DNA of 64,000 bases from Sipunculus nudus (GCA_026874595.1 CM049316.1:32101339-32165338); one strand, 5' to 3'; positions 11,704 to 22,739 are shown, counted from the stretch's first letter. The notes: generated by a model not told the origin, from the letters alone. Made by a program: numbers and translations.

Positions 11704-12312
11704 TTACGCTCCCGAGGCAGCGGAAATCTTGCGCTTCTAAAGAAGCAACTGATTTTAACGCTGCCAACTGTGACCGTTTATGATATATTTAGACACCAGG
11801 TGGCGGTTTGTTGTCCACTGAAATAAACGTGCGTACGATGTGACAAGCAGCCAATCAGATGCCAAAAAACAAACACTCAACAGGCATCCTGGCTCCGCCC
11901 ATTGCCGCGCTTCAAGCGCCGTTTGATGAGTTTCCGGTCGAATTTAAATTGCTCCCTCTGCATTCTCGCATCATCGACCGATTCGATTATGACATTATGA
12001 CTGTATTAGCGTAGCCATGTATCTGTTGTCTGCAGAACTGAAACCAGCCAGCGAGGTGTGCACGCAGCCTTTGTTGTTACGTTTCGTTTGAATAACAGCT
12101 CACCGGCCGAGCATCCTATCTGCCAAGGCCCTAAGCAAACCACGTCAGGGGCAATTCTCTCTGAGCCTGTGGCCTGTTTAGACGGTTACGCTGGGGGAGG
12201 AGCTGTCACACAAAAAGAAATGAATATGATTGGTTCCGTGTATTACTCGCTTGGCTTTGTCTTCCAGCACAAAGTTTAATCTGATTGGACAAAAATACAG
12301 TGCTCCCCTCTG
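11704..12312 (+). mobile_element. 700-bp MITE-like element, copy B (3' about 90 bp missing)
   Basis: It begins TTACGCTCCCGAGG and matches the reverse complement of copy A over about 610 bp. By eye I found only about three base differences, so identity is above 99%. Similarity stops at TGCTCCCCTCTG (about 12312), and the distal terminus present in copies A and C is absent. The near identity of A and B implies recent movement, or gene conversion between inverted copies 7.7 kb apart. Confidence 0.85.
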
Positions 12313-12930
12313 TGTTTCGATAAGTAGAAGAAAGAGATAACCTAGGGAATTGCTTTTTTTAACTCAGCAGCTATATTGGCGCTCAATTTATTAAAACATA
12401 ATAAACGTATGTAATTGATCCGAGTCAATAACGTCTATTTGCCTCATAGGAAAATGCTTTGGAATGTTTGAAAACATCTATTGTCTACCAAACAGACGTC
12501 CACAGCACATATACAGTGAACAAGTACATTGGAGGTAATTTTATTTAAGGTACTTTAACCATAATAAATCCTTTAGACACACAACATATTTAAATGAAAC
12601 GGAAATCTAAAAACATTTAAGGAACCTGCTAGACAACACCATTTTATTAACATCTGGTATTTGATCTTGCAGTCGAACAATTTCATGACATTACCAGACC
12701 AATGCAACTTATGCCATCATGCCATCAAATACAAAAATTATCTCAATGAACGTCCGGAATAGTTTCCACTTTTCGCCAAGGGCACCGGACCTTGCCAAAA
12801 GGAAACGATAATAGAGGTACCACAGTAGTTCATTCAGCTTATGAGGAAAAAGTGTGTTCACTTAGATCAATTGATATTGCTATGATATAGCTATGATTTT
12901 ATTTTTAAACGTAGAGAGGAAGTCGCTATG
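12313..12930. other. Non-coding stretch
   Basis: No exon or repeat was recognised. Downstream exons of the minus-strand tetraspan-like gene would be expected at or below these coordinates, but I could not identify them. Confidence 0.5.
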
Positions 12931-12948
12931 TTATTGAAAACAGCTTAC

Positions 12949-13248
12949 CAGGATTGCCGTTATTCTGCATACAACACTGATGCTAAAAAGTCCCAAACCA
13001 ATTATTTTCCCCTTAATGTCATCTTCTTTGACATAATTGTTGGTCTTTGCACAATAAGCAATCAAATATAAAATCAGGCAAATTCCACCAGCAACTTGAC
13101 AACAAAAGCATGCGTGTAAATGAACACCGACGAGGGGTAATACCATACCGCCGACCAGTCCAAGCAGACTCATAATATAGAAGAAAGCCTCAGGAGGGGT
13201 GGAGAGCTCATTCGGCTGATAGGCAGTGCAGCAGGCTCCTACCACTTC
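12949..13248 (-). CDS. Small tetraspan-like membrane protein, exon 2 (100 codons)
   Basis: Read on the minus strand, a pyrimidine/A tract with TTTTTTATACAG precedes the exon (acceptor complement at 13249-13250), and a donor GTAAGC follows (GT complement at 12947-12948). It is in phase 0 at both ends. It starts EVVGACCTAYQPNE and has three hydrophobic segments: FFYIMSLLGLVGGMVLPLVG, VAGGICLILYLIAYC, and IIGLGLFSISVVCRITAIL. A hydrophilic TNNYVKEDDIKGK loop lies between the last two. The pattern suggests a small multi-pass membrane protein of claudin/MARVEL-like size, but I do not recognise the family. A decayed paralogue at 40325-40615 supports the exon being real. The remaining 3' exons were not found. 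Confidence 0.65.
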
Positions 13249-13388
13249 CTGTATAAAAAATAACGGATGCAAGTGTATATTCTGTCGTGACTCCGTTGCG
13301 TATACTTGATAAGATCTTTTACAGGTGTATGGCGACTTGTCTACACGTCGTGTTATGTTTTCATAGGTTGACAGTAATTTAATTCACA

Positions 13389-13491
<103 letters not shown>

Positions 13492-13501
13492 AACCGCTTA
13501 C

Positions 13502-13516
13502 CTCCTGGAATCCCAT
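13502..13516 (-). CDS. Tetraspan-like protein, putative first coding exon (MGFQE)
   Basis: On the minus strand, GTGCAAATGGGATTCCAGGAG is followed by the donor GTAAGC (GT complement at 13500-13501). The five codons MGFQE end in phase 0 and join the phase-0 exon at 13248, giving MGFQE-EVVGACC. The same structure is present in the paralogous copy near 40797-40812. There the ATG is CTG and the donor is GTAACC, so this copy looks like the intact one. Upstream sequence to about 13765 is shared with the paralogue and may hold the 5' UTR and promoter. Confidence 0.5.
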
Positions 13517-14150
13517 TTGCACAAATCTCTCAGAGTCAATTATTAATCAGTAGGTACACACAGAGATCGCTCTGATAGTTTTTTAGTAGACAGAGGTGAT
13601 AGGAAAAAGATACTTCATTGGACTGGGTCTCATATGTTTTGTTTAAGTCAGTTTTTTTATGTTACTTGTGCAAATATAACCTAGGTTTGATTGTGAGCAA
13701 AACAAACTCAATAACATTGTAAGGCAAGGGGGATAGTAAACACTCCTCATAGTCAACAGACTTGAAATAACACCAGGAGCCGTGTTCTACGTTGGTTACG
13801 TATAATCACAGCAGATAGGCCCAAATGTCCATGACCAGAGCAGTATTTGTTAACGTTTTATATGCAACTCATTCCCTCAGTACGCCAACCTCTGGTTCTC
13901 TGTTTATGTATTCCCCAACAACCAGAGTGTTTTCATAAAATAGATCATTATTTATCCTGTTCACTCAACTACAGCCCCCATACTTGGCAGTTTTATTTCA
14001 CACGGGATGCATCCGGTAACCCGGTCCTGTCAGTTGGGTACACATGTTTGCCAGGGACGCAATATGGCGATGTGACCTTATATCCACCTTAATCCGGTCA
14101 AGTTATTCTGAGGTGCATATGCAGTAGCGCCATCTACATTTTTTAATTAT
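13517..14150. other. 5' flank of the tetraspan-like gene; duplicated to about 13765
   Basis: 13502-13765 aligns with 40797-41050 (shared blocks such as GGGTCTCA.ATGTTTTGTTTAAGT and TGTGCAAATATAA). Beyond 13765 no repeat was recognised. An 81-codon plus-strand open frame (13847-14089) has protein-like composition but no splice or homology support. Confidence 0.5.
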
Positions 14151-14179
14151 AAATTAGTCTTTTTTATAACGCCTCCTCA

Positions 14180-15240
14180 AGGTGTCGAATTGTATCACCC
14201 TTTTTACTCTTAGTTTTTAGCTCAGTTGACTGAAAGTTATCAGAACTTTAGCGATCACTCTTTGTCCGTCTGTCTAGCTGAGCTTCTGTCTGTCCGTCTG
14301 TACGTCCGTTAACCAGGCACAAATCGTAACCGCTTGTTCTGGAATTTTCATGCTTCAAATCTAGGGAGGTATATGAAAAATCTCCTTGGAAACCTGAAAT
14401 AATAAAGGTCTCTGTAACCCTTAACCTCTGAGCTATGGGGCTCCGAAATACCCACAGAATAATGGAAAATTTAATACAAAAGTTCAAGTATATGAAAAAC
14501 AGTTTTTGCAGTCTGGTGGCGCCACCTGTATTTTTTTTTATTTTTACGAATATTTTTCTCTATTTTCGAGTCCTCTTTAGACGCAGTCATTTGTTAACAG
14601 GGCAAAATCGTACCGACTAGACAAGAAGGGAGGCCCATGAAAAGTCTCCTTGGAAACCTGATATTAGGTCTCTGTTGCCCAAATCCTTCAAGTTATGGGG
14701 CTCCGAAGTACCCTCCAGAATAAATGAAAATTTGATACAAAGGCTCTCGTACCTGAACAACTAATGCATTGGTCACCACGGTTTTTGGCAAGGATATTTA
14801 TAAAGGAGAGTTTCGTCAGTTTTTGCAGACTGCGGGTGCCATCTGGGTTTTTTTTTGATTCTACACATTTTTCTCTACTTTTGAGTTCCTTAAAAGATCA
14901 TGTGGTCTTTTGTTACACGGCACAAATCTAATCACTGGATTTGAAGGGAGGTCCATGAAAAGTTTCCTTGGAAACCTGAAATTAGGTCTCTGTTGCCATA
15001 TCCTCCAAGCTATGGGGCTAAGAAGTAGCCTTCTAGAATGATTAGAAATTTAATACAAAGCTCAATTATCTGAACCACTAATGCATTAAACACTATGATT
15101 CTTTGCATGCATATTGATCTGGGTTCTTCTATTAGTTCCTGCAGACTGCTGGCGCCACCTGGATTATTTTCGAAATTTACGTATTTTTTCTCTACTTTTG
15201 AGACTTTCAAAGATGTGGTCACCTTAAAAGCATTTTTTGC
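14180..15240. repeat. Dispersed repeat family 1, about 3.5 tandem units
   Basis: Units of about 260-280 bp contain TCTCCTTGGAAACCTGA.AT.AGGTCTCTGT, AGCTATGGGGCT..GAAGTA and TGCAGACTG.TGGCGCCACCTG. They begin after a TTTTAGCTCAGTTGACTGAAAG segment and a CTGTC/CGTC-rich stretch (14265-14310). Related to 7560-8560, 38440-39090 and 46020-46500. Non-coding. Confidence 0.8.
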
Positions 15241-16130
15241 CATTTGTCAAGGATTGTTCATACTTTGACCTGTTTGTTTTAACACTGACATTTTGGATTT
15301 GTACTTCACAAGTCCAAGTCAATAGTGGCGGGATTCCGTAATTCGAGAACTGGGGTTTGTATCTTACCCAATGACACATTGTCATTGGTTGATGTTGATG
15401 TTTGGTTGATGTTTCAGTCTCTTCCATTGTATCAGCATAAGGCAATTAAAAACCCGACGAAGCCTCATTGTCCGACAATTTGTATGTCTCCAGTCCTTTA
15501 TATAAAAATGAACACACTTTACCACTGATACCACACTTAAATGTGTATAACATGCTAATCACTTGTAAAACATGTTTAAACTGTTTCAGTTATGCAACAT
15601 CGTTACGATCTGGATATATCATGTTCCGTAATATGATTATTTATAAAACGCCTTTCTATATGAAACCCAACCACTAATTTTAAAACACATCTGAAGCGGA
15701 ACTTTTTAGAGTGTAAAATCGATATTAATTTTGGTTGGTCTGCTGACGACAGCACTTGTTGTACTGGCACGCTGACACATAGAACACGTTTGCCAACTAC
15801 TGGTCACACAAGGCTTTTTTTTGTAAATTAACTTTGCACCAACTCTTAAAACTGTATTGTGGTTGATGGAGGTCACATGTTCAAACAACAACACATAAAA
15901 GCTGCTGATTTGTTGTTGAGTGTTATATATATTTTCTAAATGAATTGATTCTAAAAGTGAGGCTACTAACCCATAACAGAGGTTATGTCACTTTCCCTAA
16001 AGATTAAGATGAAACAGAAGGTTACAAACTATAAATGATGCATCTGTTATGTAGTTTTACATGTCGTTTTATGCCTTTGCTTCCTCATCAGCATTAGTGT
16101 CAAATTGGGTGGGTTACTAAAAGTGGTGGA
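15200..16130. repeat. Dispersed repeat family 2, copy I (also at 57630-59150)
   Basis: The start shares TCAAGGATTGTTCATA.TTTGACC.GTTT and TGGCGGGATTCCGTAATTCG with 57657-57765. The end, from AGCACTTGTT.TACTGGCACGCTG through CTAACCCATAACAGAGGTTATGTCA, matches 58690-59100. About 400 bp in the middle differ or are rearranged. Function unknown; probably a decayed transposable element. Confidence 0.75.
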
Positions 16131-16154
16131 ACAAACTTTAATATGCAAAGAATT

Positions 16155-16300
16155 GGGGACCTGCGTTGGCTTAGTGGTAGAGCAAATGAGCGGCAGTCAG
16201 AAGGTCTGGGTTCGATTCAGGTACGGAGTGAAGCGATTTCTCCTTGCATTTATGTTACATCTCTCTTAACAATAATCACGTTGTTTCACGTGAGAAATTG
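16155..16300 (+). mobile_element. tRNA-derived SINE (5' head)
   Basis: A polymerase III A box (TGGCTTAGTGGTAGAGC, from 16167) and B box (GGTTCGATTC, 16209-16218) are spaced as in a tRNA. The D-arm-like and T-arm-like stems can be drawn. An unrelated tail of about 80-100 bp follows, so this is a SINE head rather than a functional tRNA: the acceptor stem is imperfect and no anticodon arm is convincing. It lies about 600 bp upstream of the LTR element. The 3' end is not defined. Confidence 0.65.
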
Positions 16301-16894
16301 GTGGTAATATTAGTAGTTAGCCGCATGAGGATATACGTGCGTGTATGTTGCACACATGTATCACTTATCGCTTGCATGAATTTTATATAAAGCATGCCTT
16401 CCGGAATCAGAGAGTGCCGATGTGTAGTGTGGTTTGTTTATGTCATGTTGAGGATTCGAAGCTACCTTATCATTGATGTATATCATTTATTTGTTTCTTC
16501 AAACCGGTGTACATCAGCGCCGGCTTGAGAAGACAACTGGTGCTGCACTAAACATTACTTTGTAGGGATGAGCCTTTGTTTCACCGCGGACTTTGGTCTT
16601 GTGTTTGTTCGTATACGGTACTTAATGGAAAGGTGGAAGTATTACTTTTAGTACAACACTCATAAGACACCTGTGCCCTGTATAATGTCCTATTGCCAGT
16701 TTCACAATTAGCTTCGCCTCTGAAGCGTGAAGGATCAATGGTGATAGATAAGAAGTAACTTTAGGTTACACAGGTAAAGCTGAGCGACTTACATCATAAA
16801 AACCAGAAATTTACCTCTAGTATCAATGGGAGATTGTTATCAAACACAAGCGGACAAATTATACGCATGGAAAATGGCTTTTATCATTGGATAT

Positions 16895-17652
16895 TGTTAC
16901 AGATGTTTGTTTTATTGTGAGCTGTTGACATGTCTCTTTTATTGTGCACTGTTGACATTCTGATTCGTGTTTGGGTCAAGCCCTGGGCGTTGCTATGCTA
17001 CAGCGTTCCTTGTTCAAGCTGGCCCACGTGTAAACACAGCGGTCATGCTAGTCTGGGGTTTTCTCGTCTGGCCGAGCCGGGCCGGCCCACGTGTGAACCC
17101 TGACCTGTAGAGACACAGCGTTCTTTGTTCCAGAGGTTTCCTGTAACGTTTGTACTGTGTATCACGTTAGGTTCTTTAGATTGTTCGGGAAATGGAAAGT
17201 TCTCGGCCTAAGGTGAGAAGATATAAATAAGGGGTTGTGTTTTAGAGCCGAGATAGAGGAGAGATATATTCCAACGGACACGGATGAGAGTGGGACAGTT
17301 TGTGGACCTTTTCCTATAATTGCGGCAGTTATAGCTTTTCTTCGAATTTGTATCGGATTTTAATTAGTCTTCCGTGCCTTTTGGATTACTATCAGAACTT
17401 CACTTTTGGATTACAACAGATTGAGTTTGTAAATGAACTGGAATGTTATTTTCTATGAAGGTTTATATGAACTGTTCATCTGGGTTGTACGTTATAAAGG
17501 ACTTGTTGTCGCTGTGACAGTGGCGGAATCGAGGTACTGTACACTTTATTTATATTCTTGTATTGATTTACTGTTGTACTGTTGTTATATTGTGTAATTG
17601 TATTGATTTTCTGTATTGTAATGTTAGGATTGTTTCAAGAATAAATTACACA
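16895..17652 (+). repeat. 5' LTR of Gmr1-type copy 1
   Basis: Begins TGTTACAGATGT and contains an internal TATAAATAAGG at about 17222, a likely promoter element. It includes a GC-rich block with CCGAGCCGGGCCGG and ends near AAGAATAAATT. It aligns throughout with 21978-22729. The exact 3' boundary is uncertain by about 10-20 bp because the flanking internal sequence starts abruptly. Confidence 0.85.
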
Positions 17653-18935
17653 CCTGAGACATTTGTTGAAGATCCCCATCCTGATCAACTTGAACAGTTG
17701 ACAAAAGATCTGTTGTTCCGTTTTGGACAACACTTAGGGCTAGGTGTGAATAAAGCTTTGAGAAAGCCTGATAACATTATAATATTACTAAAATTATGCA
17801 AGATCTAGTTAGCAAAGGTTTAATTGAAGAGAGTGAAGTGGAAACATAAAAAAATGACAGCCTTTCTATGCAGTTGGAATTAAAAAAGTTAGAAATGCAA
17901 CATGAGCTAGCATTAAAACAGTTAGAATTAGAAAAAGAAAAACAAAGAGAAGAGAGGGAGAATATGAAAGGTTTAAAAATTAGAATTAGAAAAAGAAAAA
18001 CAAAGAAAAGAGGGGGAATTAAAAAAAAAAGAAAAAAAATAGAAAGAGAGAGACCAGAAACAGAAAAGGAAATTTAGTTAAAACGACTGAAGTTAGAAAG
18101 ACTTAAACAAGAACATAGTCCAAGTGCTGACTTAACTCACAGTTTTGATGTTACTAAACACATTAGACTTGTCCCTCCTTTTCAAGAAAAAGAGGCTGAT
18201 AAATATTTCTTACACTTTGAGAAGGTAGCTGAAAATTAAAAATGGCCTAAGGAAAATTGGATTATGCTATTACAAAGTGTATTGACTGGCAAGGCCAGAG
18301 AAATTTAAACAGAACTTTCAGTAGAAGCCGCTGCTGACTATGACTAGGTTAAACAGTTAATCCTAAAAGATTATGAGTTAGTTCAGGAGGCTTTCCGCCA
18401 GAAATTCAGAAATTGGGAAAAGCGCAAAAATCAGACCTAGGTAGAATTTGCTAGGAGTAAAGAGCAGGTTTTTTATCGCTGGTATAGTTCTAAAAATGTA
18501 ATGAAAGATTATGACAATTTGCGCCAGTTGATTTTGCTCGAAGAATTTAAGCTCTCCATTAACGCAGATGCTAAAACTTTTCTGGATGGATAAGTCCTGA
18601 AACACTTGACATTGCTGCTCAATTAGCTGATGATTATTCACTAAAACACAAAATGTCCTTTACTAGCAAATCAAACCAGTCCTCCTCAAACAAGAATGTA
18701 AATCGGTATTGTGAAAAGAAGTTTAAAGCGCAGTCACCCAGTACTAATATTCCTGATGGTTCAGCAAAGTCCATTGCTACACCTCAGTCTACGTCCACTG
18801 TGTCTAAATCCAACCAAGGCCGGTCATTTTCAAAGAAAATCTGTAATTACTGCAAAAAGGAAGGTCATCTAATATCTGACTGCTGGAAACTTGCAAACAG
18901 ACCAAAGGGTAAACCTTCTGGTTTTGTTTCAAAAT
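17653..18935 (+). pseudogene. Gag of Gmr1-type copy 1, broken
   Basis: The reading opens with TPETFVEDPHPDQLEQL. A highly charged Lys/Glu coiled-coil-like segment follows (17868-18070), then a capsid-like block containing LVPPFQEKEADKYFLHFEKV, and a CCHC nucleic-acid-binding knuckle (CNYCKKEGHLISDC, from about 18842: C-X2-C-X4-H-X4-C). In-frame stops and small shifts interrupt it at several places, for example near 18077, 18237 and 18590. The corresponding blocks exist on the minus strand at 62520-64000 in the second copy. It would encode the virus-like-particle structural protein, but cannot do so here. Confidence 0.75.
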
Positions 18936-19190
18936 TTATGCATACTTTACTCTTTGAGGGAATTCAGTTGCTGCTAGTCAATGATGTTGCAGGTGACAAA
19001 GTACAGCCTGTACCAATAGTGACAGAAAAGCCGTCCCTTGATCAGGACACTGATCCTGAAAATCAGGAAATTCCTTCATATCCTTCATGTGCTGTAACTA
19101 GATCTATGGCCAAGAAAAACACACATGAGGATAATGGTCCAGATAATAACACTCTGAGAGTCACTAGTGACTCGTCTAACGACTAGCCCG
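18936..19190 (+). pseudogene. Remnant downstream of a deleted protease, copy 1
   Basis: After KPSGFVSKFMHTLLFE the frame passes directly into GIQLLLVNDVAGDKVQPVPI, then a Pro/Glu-rich linker and PSCAVTRSMAKK. In copy 2 the same two blocks are separated by several hundred bases that contain a DTGSGQ aspartic-protease active site. The protease has therefore been deleted here. Confidence 0.7.
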
Positions 19191-19229
19191 TACAGGTTAC
19201 AGCATTTTCAAGGTCAGAACTTATCGCGG

Positions 19230-20470
19230 AACAGCAAAAGGGCCTTGATATTTCATGTTTGTTTCCCAGGGCTGTTTTTAAAGATGAACTGTTACAGAAC
19301 CCAGTTTGTTTCTATATTAAAAATGGAGTGCTTATTCGTAAATTGCGACCACCTGATGTATACGCCGATGATGAGTGGGCCATCAAACATCAAATAGTAA
19401 TGCCCAAAAGCTTTCGAAATGAAATTCTAAGCATGGCACATGAGGCTCCTTTGTCTGGCCCTTAAGGTATAAATAAAACTTATCAGAAAGTTATTACACA
19501 CTTCTATTGGCCTAACCTGAGGAAAGATGTTGTACAATATTGTAAATCATGCCATACATGCCAGATGGTAGGCAAGCCCAATCAGAATCCTCCTAAAGCC
19601 CCGCTTAGGTCTATTCCTGCTTTCGAGAAACCATTAAGTAGGATTATTGTTGTTATGTTTTTCGATTGTGTTCGACCACTGCCCAAAACAAAATCTAGAC
19701 CTGAATACTTGCTGACAATTATGGGCGCATCTACCAGGTTCCCTGAGGCAATACCATTGCACAAAATTAATGCCAAAAGTGTTGTCAAGGCTCTGACCAA
19801 GTTTTTTACAACTTTTGGATCACCAAAATCCGTCTAGTCTGACCAAGGGTCTAATTTTATGTCCTGCTTATTCTAGCAAGTTATGCTTGAGTTATGTATA
19901 AAAAGTACAGCTCTTCGCCATACCATACTGAAAGTCAGGGCGCCCTCGAGCGTTTTCACCAGACATAAAAAAACATGATTAGGATCTATTTCTATGACAC
20001 ACAAAAGACTGGGCTGAAGGAATACACCTTTTGCTGTGTGCGGTCAATTAAAACTGCTTAAAGAAATATTCTTGTGTGAAAATCCTGATTCTCTTAGTTT
20101 GTTAGAGTATGTCTCAGACTTTCGCACTAAATTACACAATGCTTGTGAGATTGCAAAGTCTAATCTAAAATCTGCACAAAGTAAAATGAAAACAAAGTAT
20201 GTAAAAGTGTAAGTAGGAAGTTTGAGCCTTGTGAAAAGGTACTTGCCTTTCTTCCCATTCCGTGCAGACCTCTAGAAGCTAGGTATTTTGGTCCTTACAT
20301 TGTTGACAAGAAAGTCAGTGATTTAAATTACATAATGTTGACACAAGATAGGCGTAAGAAGATACAACTGTGCCATGTTAACATGTTGAAACCATATTAT
20401 GACAGAAATAGCACATCAGATGTTGTACGTAACGTTACTGCTGTTAATTGTGTAAAAACTGACCCTGACC
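19230..20470 (+). pseudogene. Integrase of Gmr1-type copy 1, broken
   Basis: The zinc-binding N-domain is visible (IVMPKSFRNEILSMAH ... FYWPNLRKDVVQYCKSC), but the second His is replaced by Pro just before a TAA at about 19464. The catalytic core follows: a DCVRPLPKTKS block (first Asp, about 19664), SDQGSNFM (second Asp, after a TAG at 19836) and TESQGALERFHQT (Glu, about 19930). A C-terminal segment, TQDRRKKIQLCHVNMLKPYY, lies at about 20340-20400. In-frame stops and shifts make it non-functional. Lying upstream of RT, it defines the Gmr1-like gene order. Confidence 0.8.
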
Positions 20471-20499
20471 CAGTGATACTGATTGTAAGTGTAATGTAG

Positions 20500-21895
20500 A
20501 CATGCGGTGTGGAACAGTCTCACTAAAACACTCAGACGTGCTTAACAACCTGGATGCAAAACTGTCACACCTTACCGCACAACAACAACAAGAACTCCAG
20601 AACCTGCTGCAGAATTATGAACATTTGTTTAGTGACATTCCAACGCGAACTAACATAGTGTGCCATGACGTCGATGTTGGCGAGGCAAGCGCAGTCAAGC
20701 AGCATCCTTATAGACTGAATCCAGAAAAGCAAAAGTATCTAGAGGATGAGATTCAAATTTGCTGGACAATGATTTTATTGAACCTAGTAACAGTAACTGG
20801 AGTTCACCATGTATTCTTGTGCCAAAACCTGACAGAAGTTACCGCAAGTGCACAGATTATCGAAAATTCAACTCTGTCACCAAGGCTGACACGTTCCCGG
20901 TTCCGAGGATCGATGATTGTGTTGGTAGAGGAGTCGGTAGCTCCAGATATGTCTCCAAGTTTGACTTGCTAAAAGGATTCTGGCAAGTTCCGCTGACAAA
21001 ACAAGCGAAAGAAGTGTCCCCATTTGTGACGCCGCGAGGACTGTACCAATATTAAGTTGTGCCGTTTGGCATGAAGAACTTGCCAACCACGTTCCAGCAC
21101 CTCATCACTATGGTTGTCAAGGACATTCAGGTCTTCGACCCATATATTGATGACTTATCGTGTACAGCGACACCTGGGAGAAACATCTGCGAATTCTTCG
21201 TGACCTCTTCGAAAGACTCGGTGAAGCACGTCTGACCATCACCATAGTAAAATCTGAGTTTTGTCATGCACCAGTAACAGTTTGGGGTCATATTGTAGGG
21301 CAGTGTCAAGTAAAACCTGTTGATGCTAAGATAAGTGCTATTTCTGCATTTCCTAGACCAGAAATCAAAAAGGAAATAATGCGTTTTCTTGGTACTGTTG
21401 TATACTGTTTGTTAAAAACAAAAACAAAATTTTGTATTGGATTTTCAGTGGGAAAATGTATTTCAGAATTTGAAAGCAATTCTGCAAAGTTCACCAGTTT
21501 TGGTATCTCCAGACTTTTCTGTACCTTTTAAGTTAGCTGTAGATGCTAGTGATACTGCTGCTGGTACTGTGTTGTTCCACGAAGGCAACGATGGTATGGA
21601 TCAACCAATTAATTATTTTTGCAGAAAGTTTAATGCAAACCAGAAAATCTATTCCACTATTGAAAAAGAATGCGTGGCTTTGATTTTGGCACTGCACCAT
21701 TTTGAAGTTTACTTAAGTCAAGCCTATCACTGTCTTCAGTGATCACAATCCGCTCACGTTCATGAACAAGTTCAAGTGTAAAAATCAAATATTGTTGAGA
21801 TTGAGTTTGTTTTTGCAGGATTACAATCTTGAAATCAGACACTTTAAACGGAAAGACAATGTACTTGCCGATTGCCTATCGAGATGTTTATGAAA
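20500..21895 (+). pseudogene. Reverse transcriptase and RNase H of Gmr1-type copy 1, broken
   Basis: RT blocks in order: an N-terminal HPYRLNPEKQKYLEDEI, then NWSSPCILVPKPD and TDYRKFNSVTKADTFPVPRI, KFDLLKGFWQVPLT, a VPFGMKNLP block, and the active-site YIDD at about 21143-21154. The thumb/linker carries LFERLGEARLTI and KSEFCHAPV. RNase H follows with FKLAVDASDTAAGTVLF and NQKIYSTIEKECVALILALHHFEVYL, ending near DNVLADCLSR. Frameshifts near 20760, 21055 and 21155 (just after YIDD) and others split it into at least five pieces. Confidence 0.85.
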
Positions 21896-21966
21896 TGTTC
21901 TAAAGATTTTGTGATTGTGATCGCAAAAAGAAAGTTTTGAGAAAACTGTTCTTTTTTTTTTCTTAC

Positions 21967-21977
21967 AAGAGGGGGAG
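21967..21977 (+). other. Polypurine tract of the retrotransposon
   Basis: AAGAGGGGGAG abuts the TGTTAC start of the 3' LTR, the expected primer site for plus-strand DNA synthesis. Confidence 0.75.
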
Positions 21978-22739
21978 TGTTACAGATGTCTGTTTTATTG
22001 TGAACTGTTAACATGTCTCTTTTATTGAGCGCTGTTGACATTCTGATTCGTGTTTGGCTCAAGCCCTGGGCGTTGCTATGCTACTGCGTTCCTTGTTCTA
22101 GCTGGCCCACCTGTAAACACAGTGGTCATGCTGGTCTTGGGCTTTCTCGCCTTGCCGAGCCGGGCCGGGCCGGGCCACTTGTGAACCCTGACATGTTAAC
22201 ACACAGCGTTCTTTGTTCTAGAGGTTTCCTGTAACGTGTGTACTGTGTATCATGTTTGGTTCTTTAGATTGTTCGGGAAATGTAAAGTTCTCGGCTTGAG
22301 GTGAGAAGTTATAAATAAGGGGTTGTGTTTTAGAGCCGAGAGAGGGGAGAGATATATTCCAGCGGACACGAAGAGAGGGGGTCAGTTTGTTGACCTTTTT
22401 CAATAATTGCGGCAGTTATAGCTTTTCTTCGATTTTTTTTAAAGGATTTTGATTAGCCTTCAGATTGCCCTTGGGATCACCATCAGAACTTTTGGATTAC
22501 AACGGATTGATTTTGTGAATGAACTGGACTGTTATTCTCTGAGAAGTTTTATTTGAACTATTCATCTGGTTTGTACGCTATAAAGGACTTGTTGTCGCTG
22601 TGACAACGGTGGTATCCAGGTACTGTAGGCTTTATGTATATACTTGTTTTGATTTACTGTTGTACTGTTGTTATAATGTGTAATTGTATTGATTTAGTGT
22701 ATTGTAATGTTAGGATATTTTTAAGAATAAATTGTAAAT
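21978..22739 (+). repeat. 3' LTR of Gmr1-type copy 1
   Basis: Begins TGTTACAGATGT and retains TATAAATAAGG at about 22310. It aligns with the 5' LTR with scattered substitutions (roughly 10%) and ends around TTTGTTAACA. No convincing flanking target duplication was found; the left flank is GGATAT. Confidence 0.85.

Larger units (their letters stand above)
16895..22739 (+). mobile_element. Degenerate Gmr1-type Ty3/Gypsy LTR retrotransposon (copy 1)
   Basis: Two LTRs of about 760 bp in direct orientation flank an internal region reading gag (with a CCHC knuckle), then integrase, then reverse transcriptase and RNase H. Integrase before RT is the order of Ty1/copia and of the Gmr1 group of Ty3/Gypsy elements. 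The RT/RH sequences (KFDLLKGFWQVPLT, YIDD, LAVDASDTAAG) are of Gypsy type. Many stops and frameshifts break every domain. The protease region has been deleted. A purine-rich AAGAGGGGGAG polypurine tract directly precedes the 3' LTR. No primer-binding site is visible after the 5' LTR, because gag-like sequence follows at once, which suggests an internal deletion. LTRs differ at roughly one site in ten by eye, so the insertion is not recent. Confidence 0.88.

Noticed and set aside
3412-12279. Identical 73-codon open frames at 3412-3633 (-) and 12058-12279 (+)
   Set aside because: Both lie inside nearly identical MITE copies. Copy C has no intact equivalent, and there is no splice, start-context or domain support.
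13847-14092. 81-codon plus-strand open frame with protein-like composition (ends GTQYGDVTLYPP)
   Set aside because: No splice context, homology or duplication partner supports it; could be chance in a GC-richer patch.
16157-16230. A functional tRNA gene
   Set aside because: A and B boxes are good, but acceptor and anticodon arms do not fold properly and a non-tRNA tail follows; better read as a tRNA-derived SINE.
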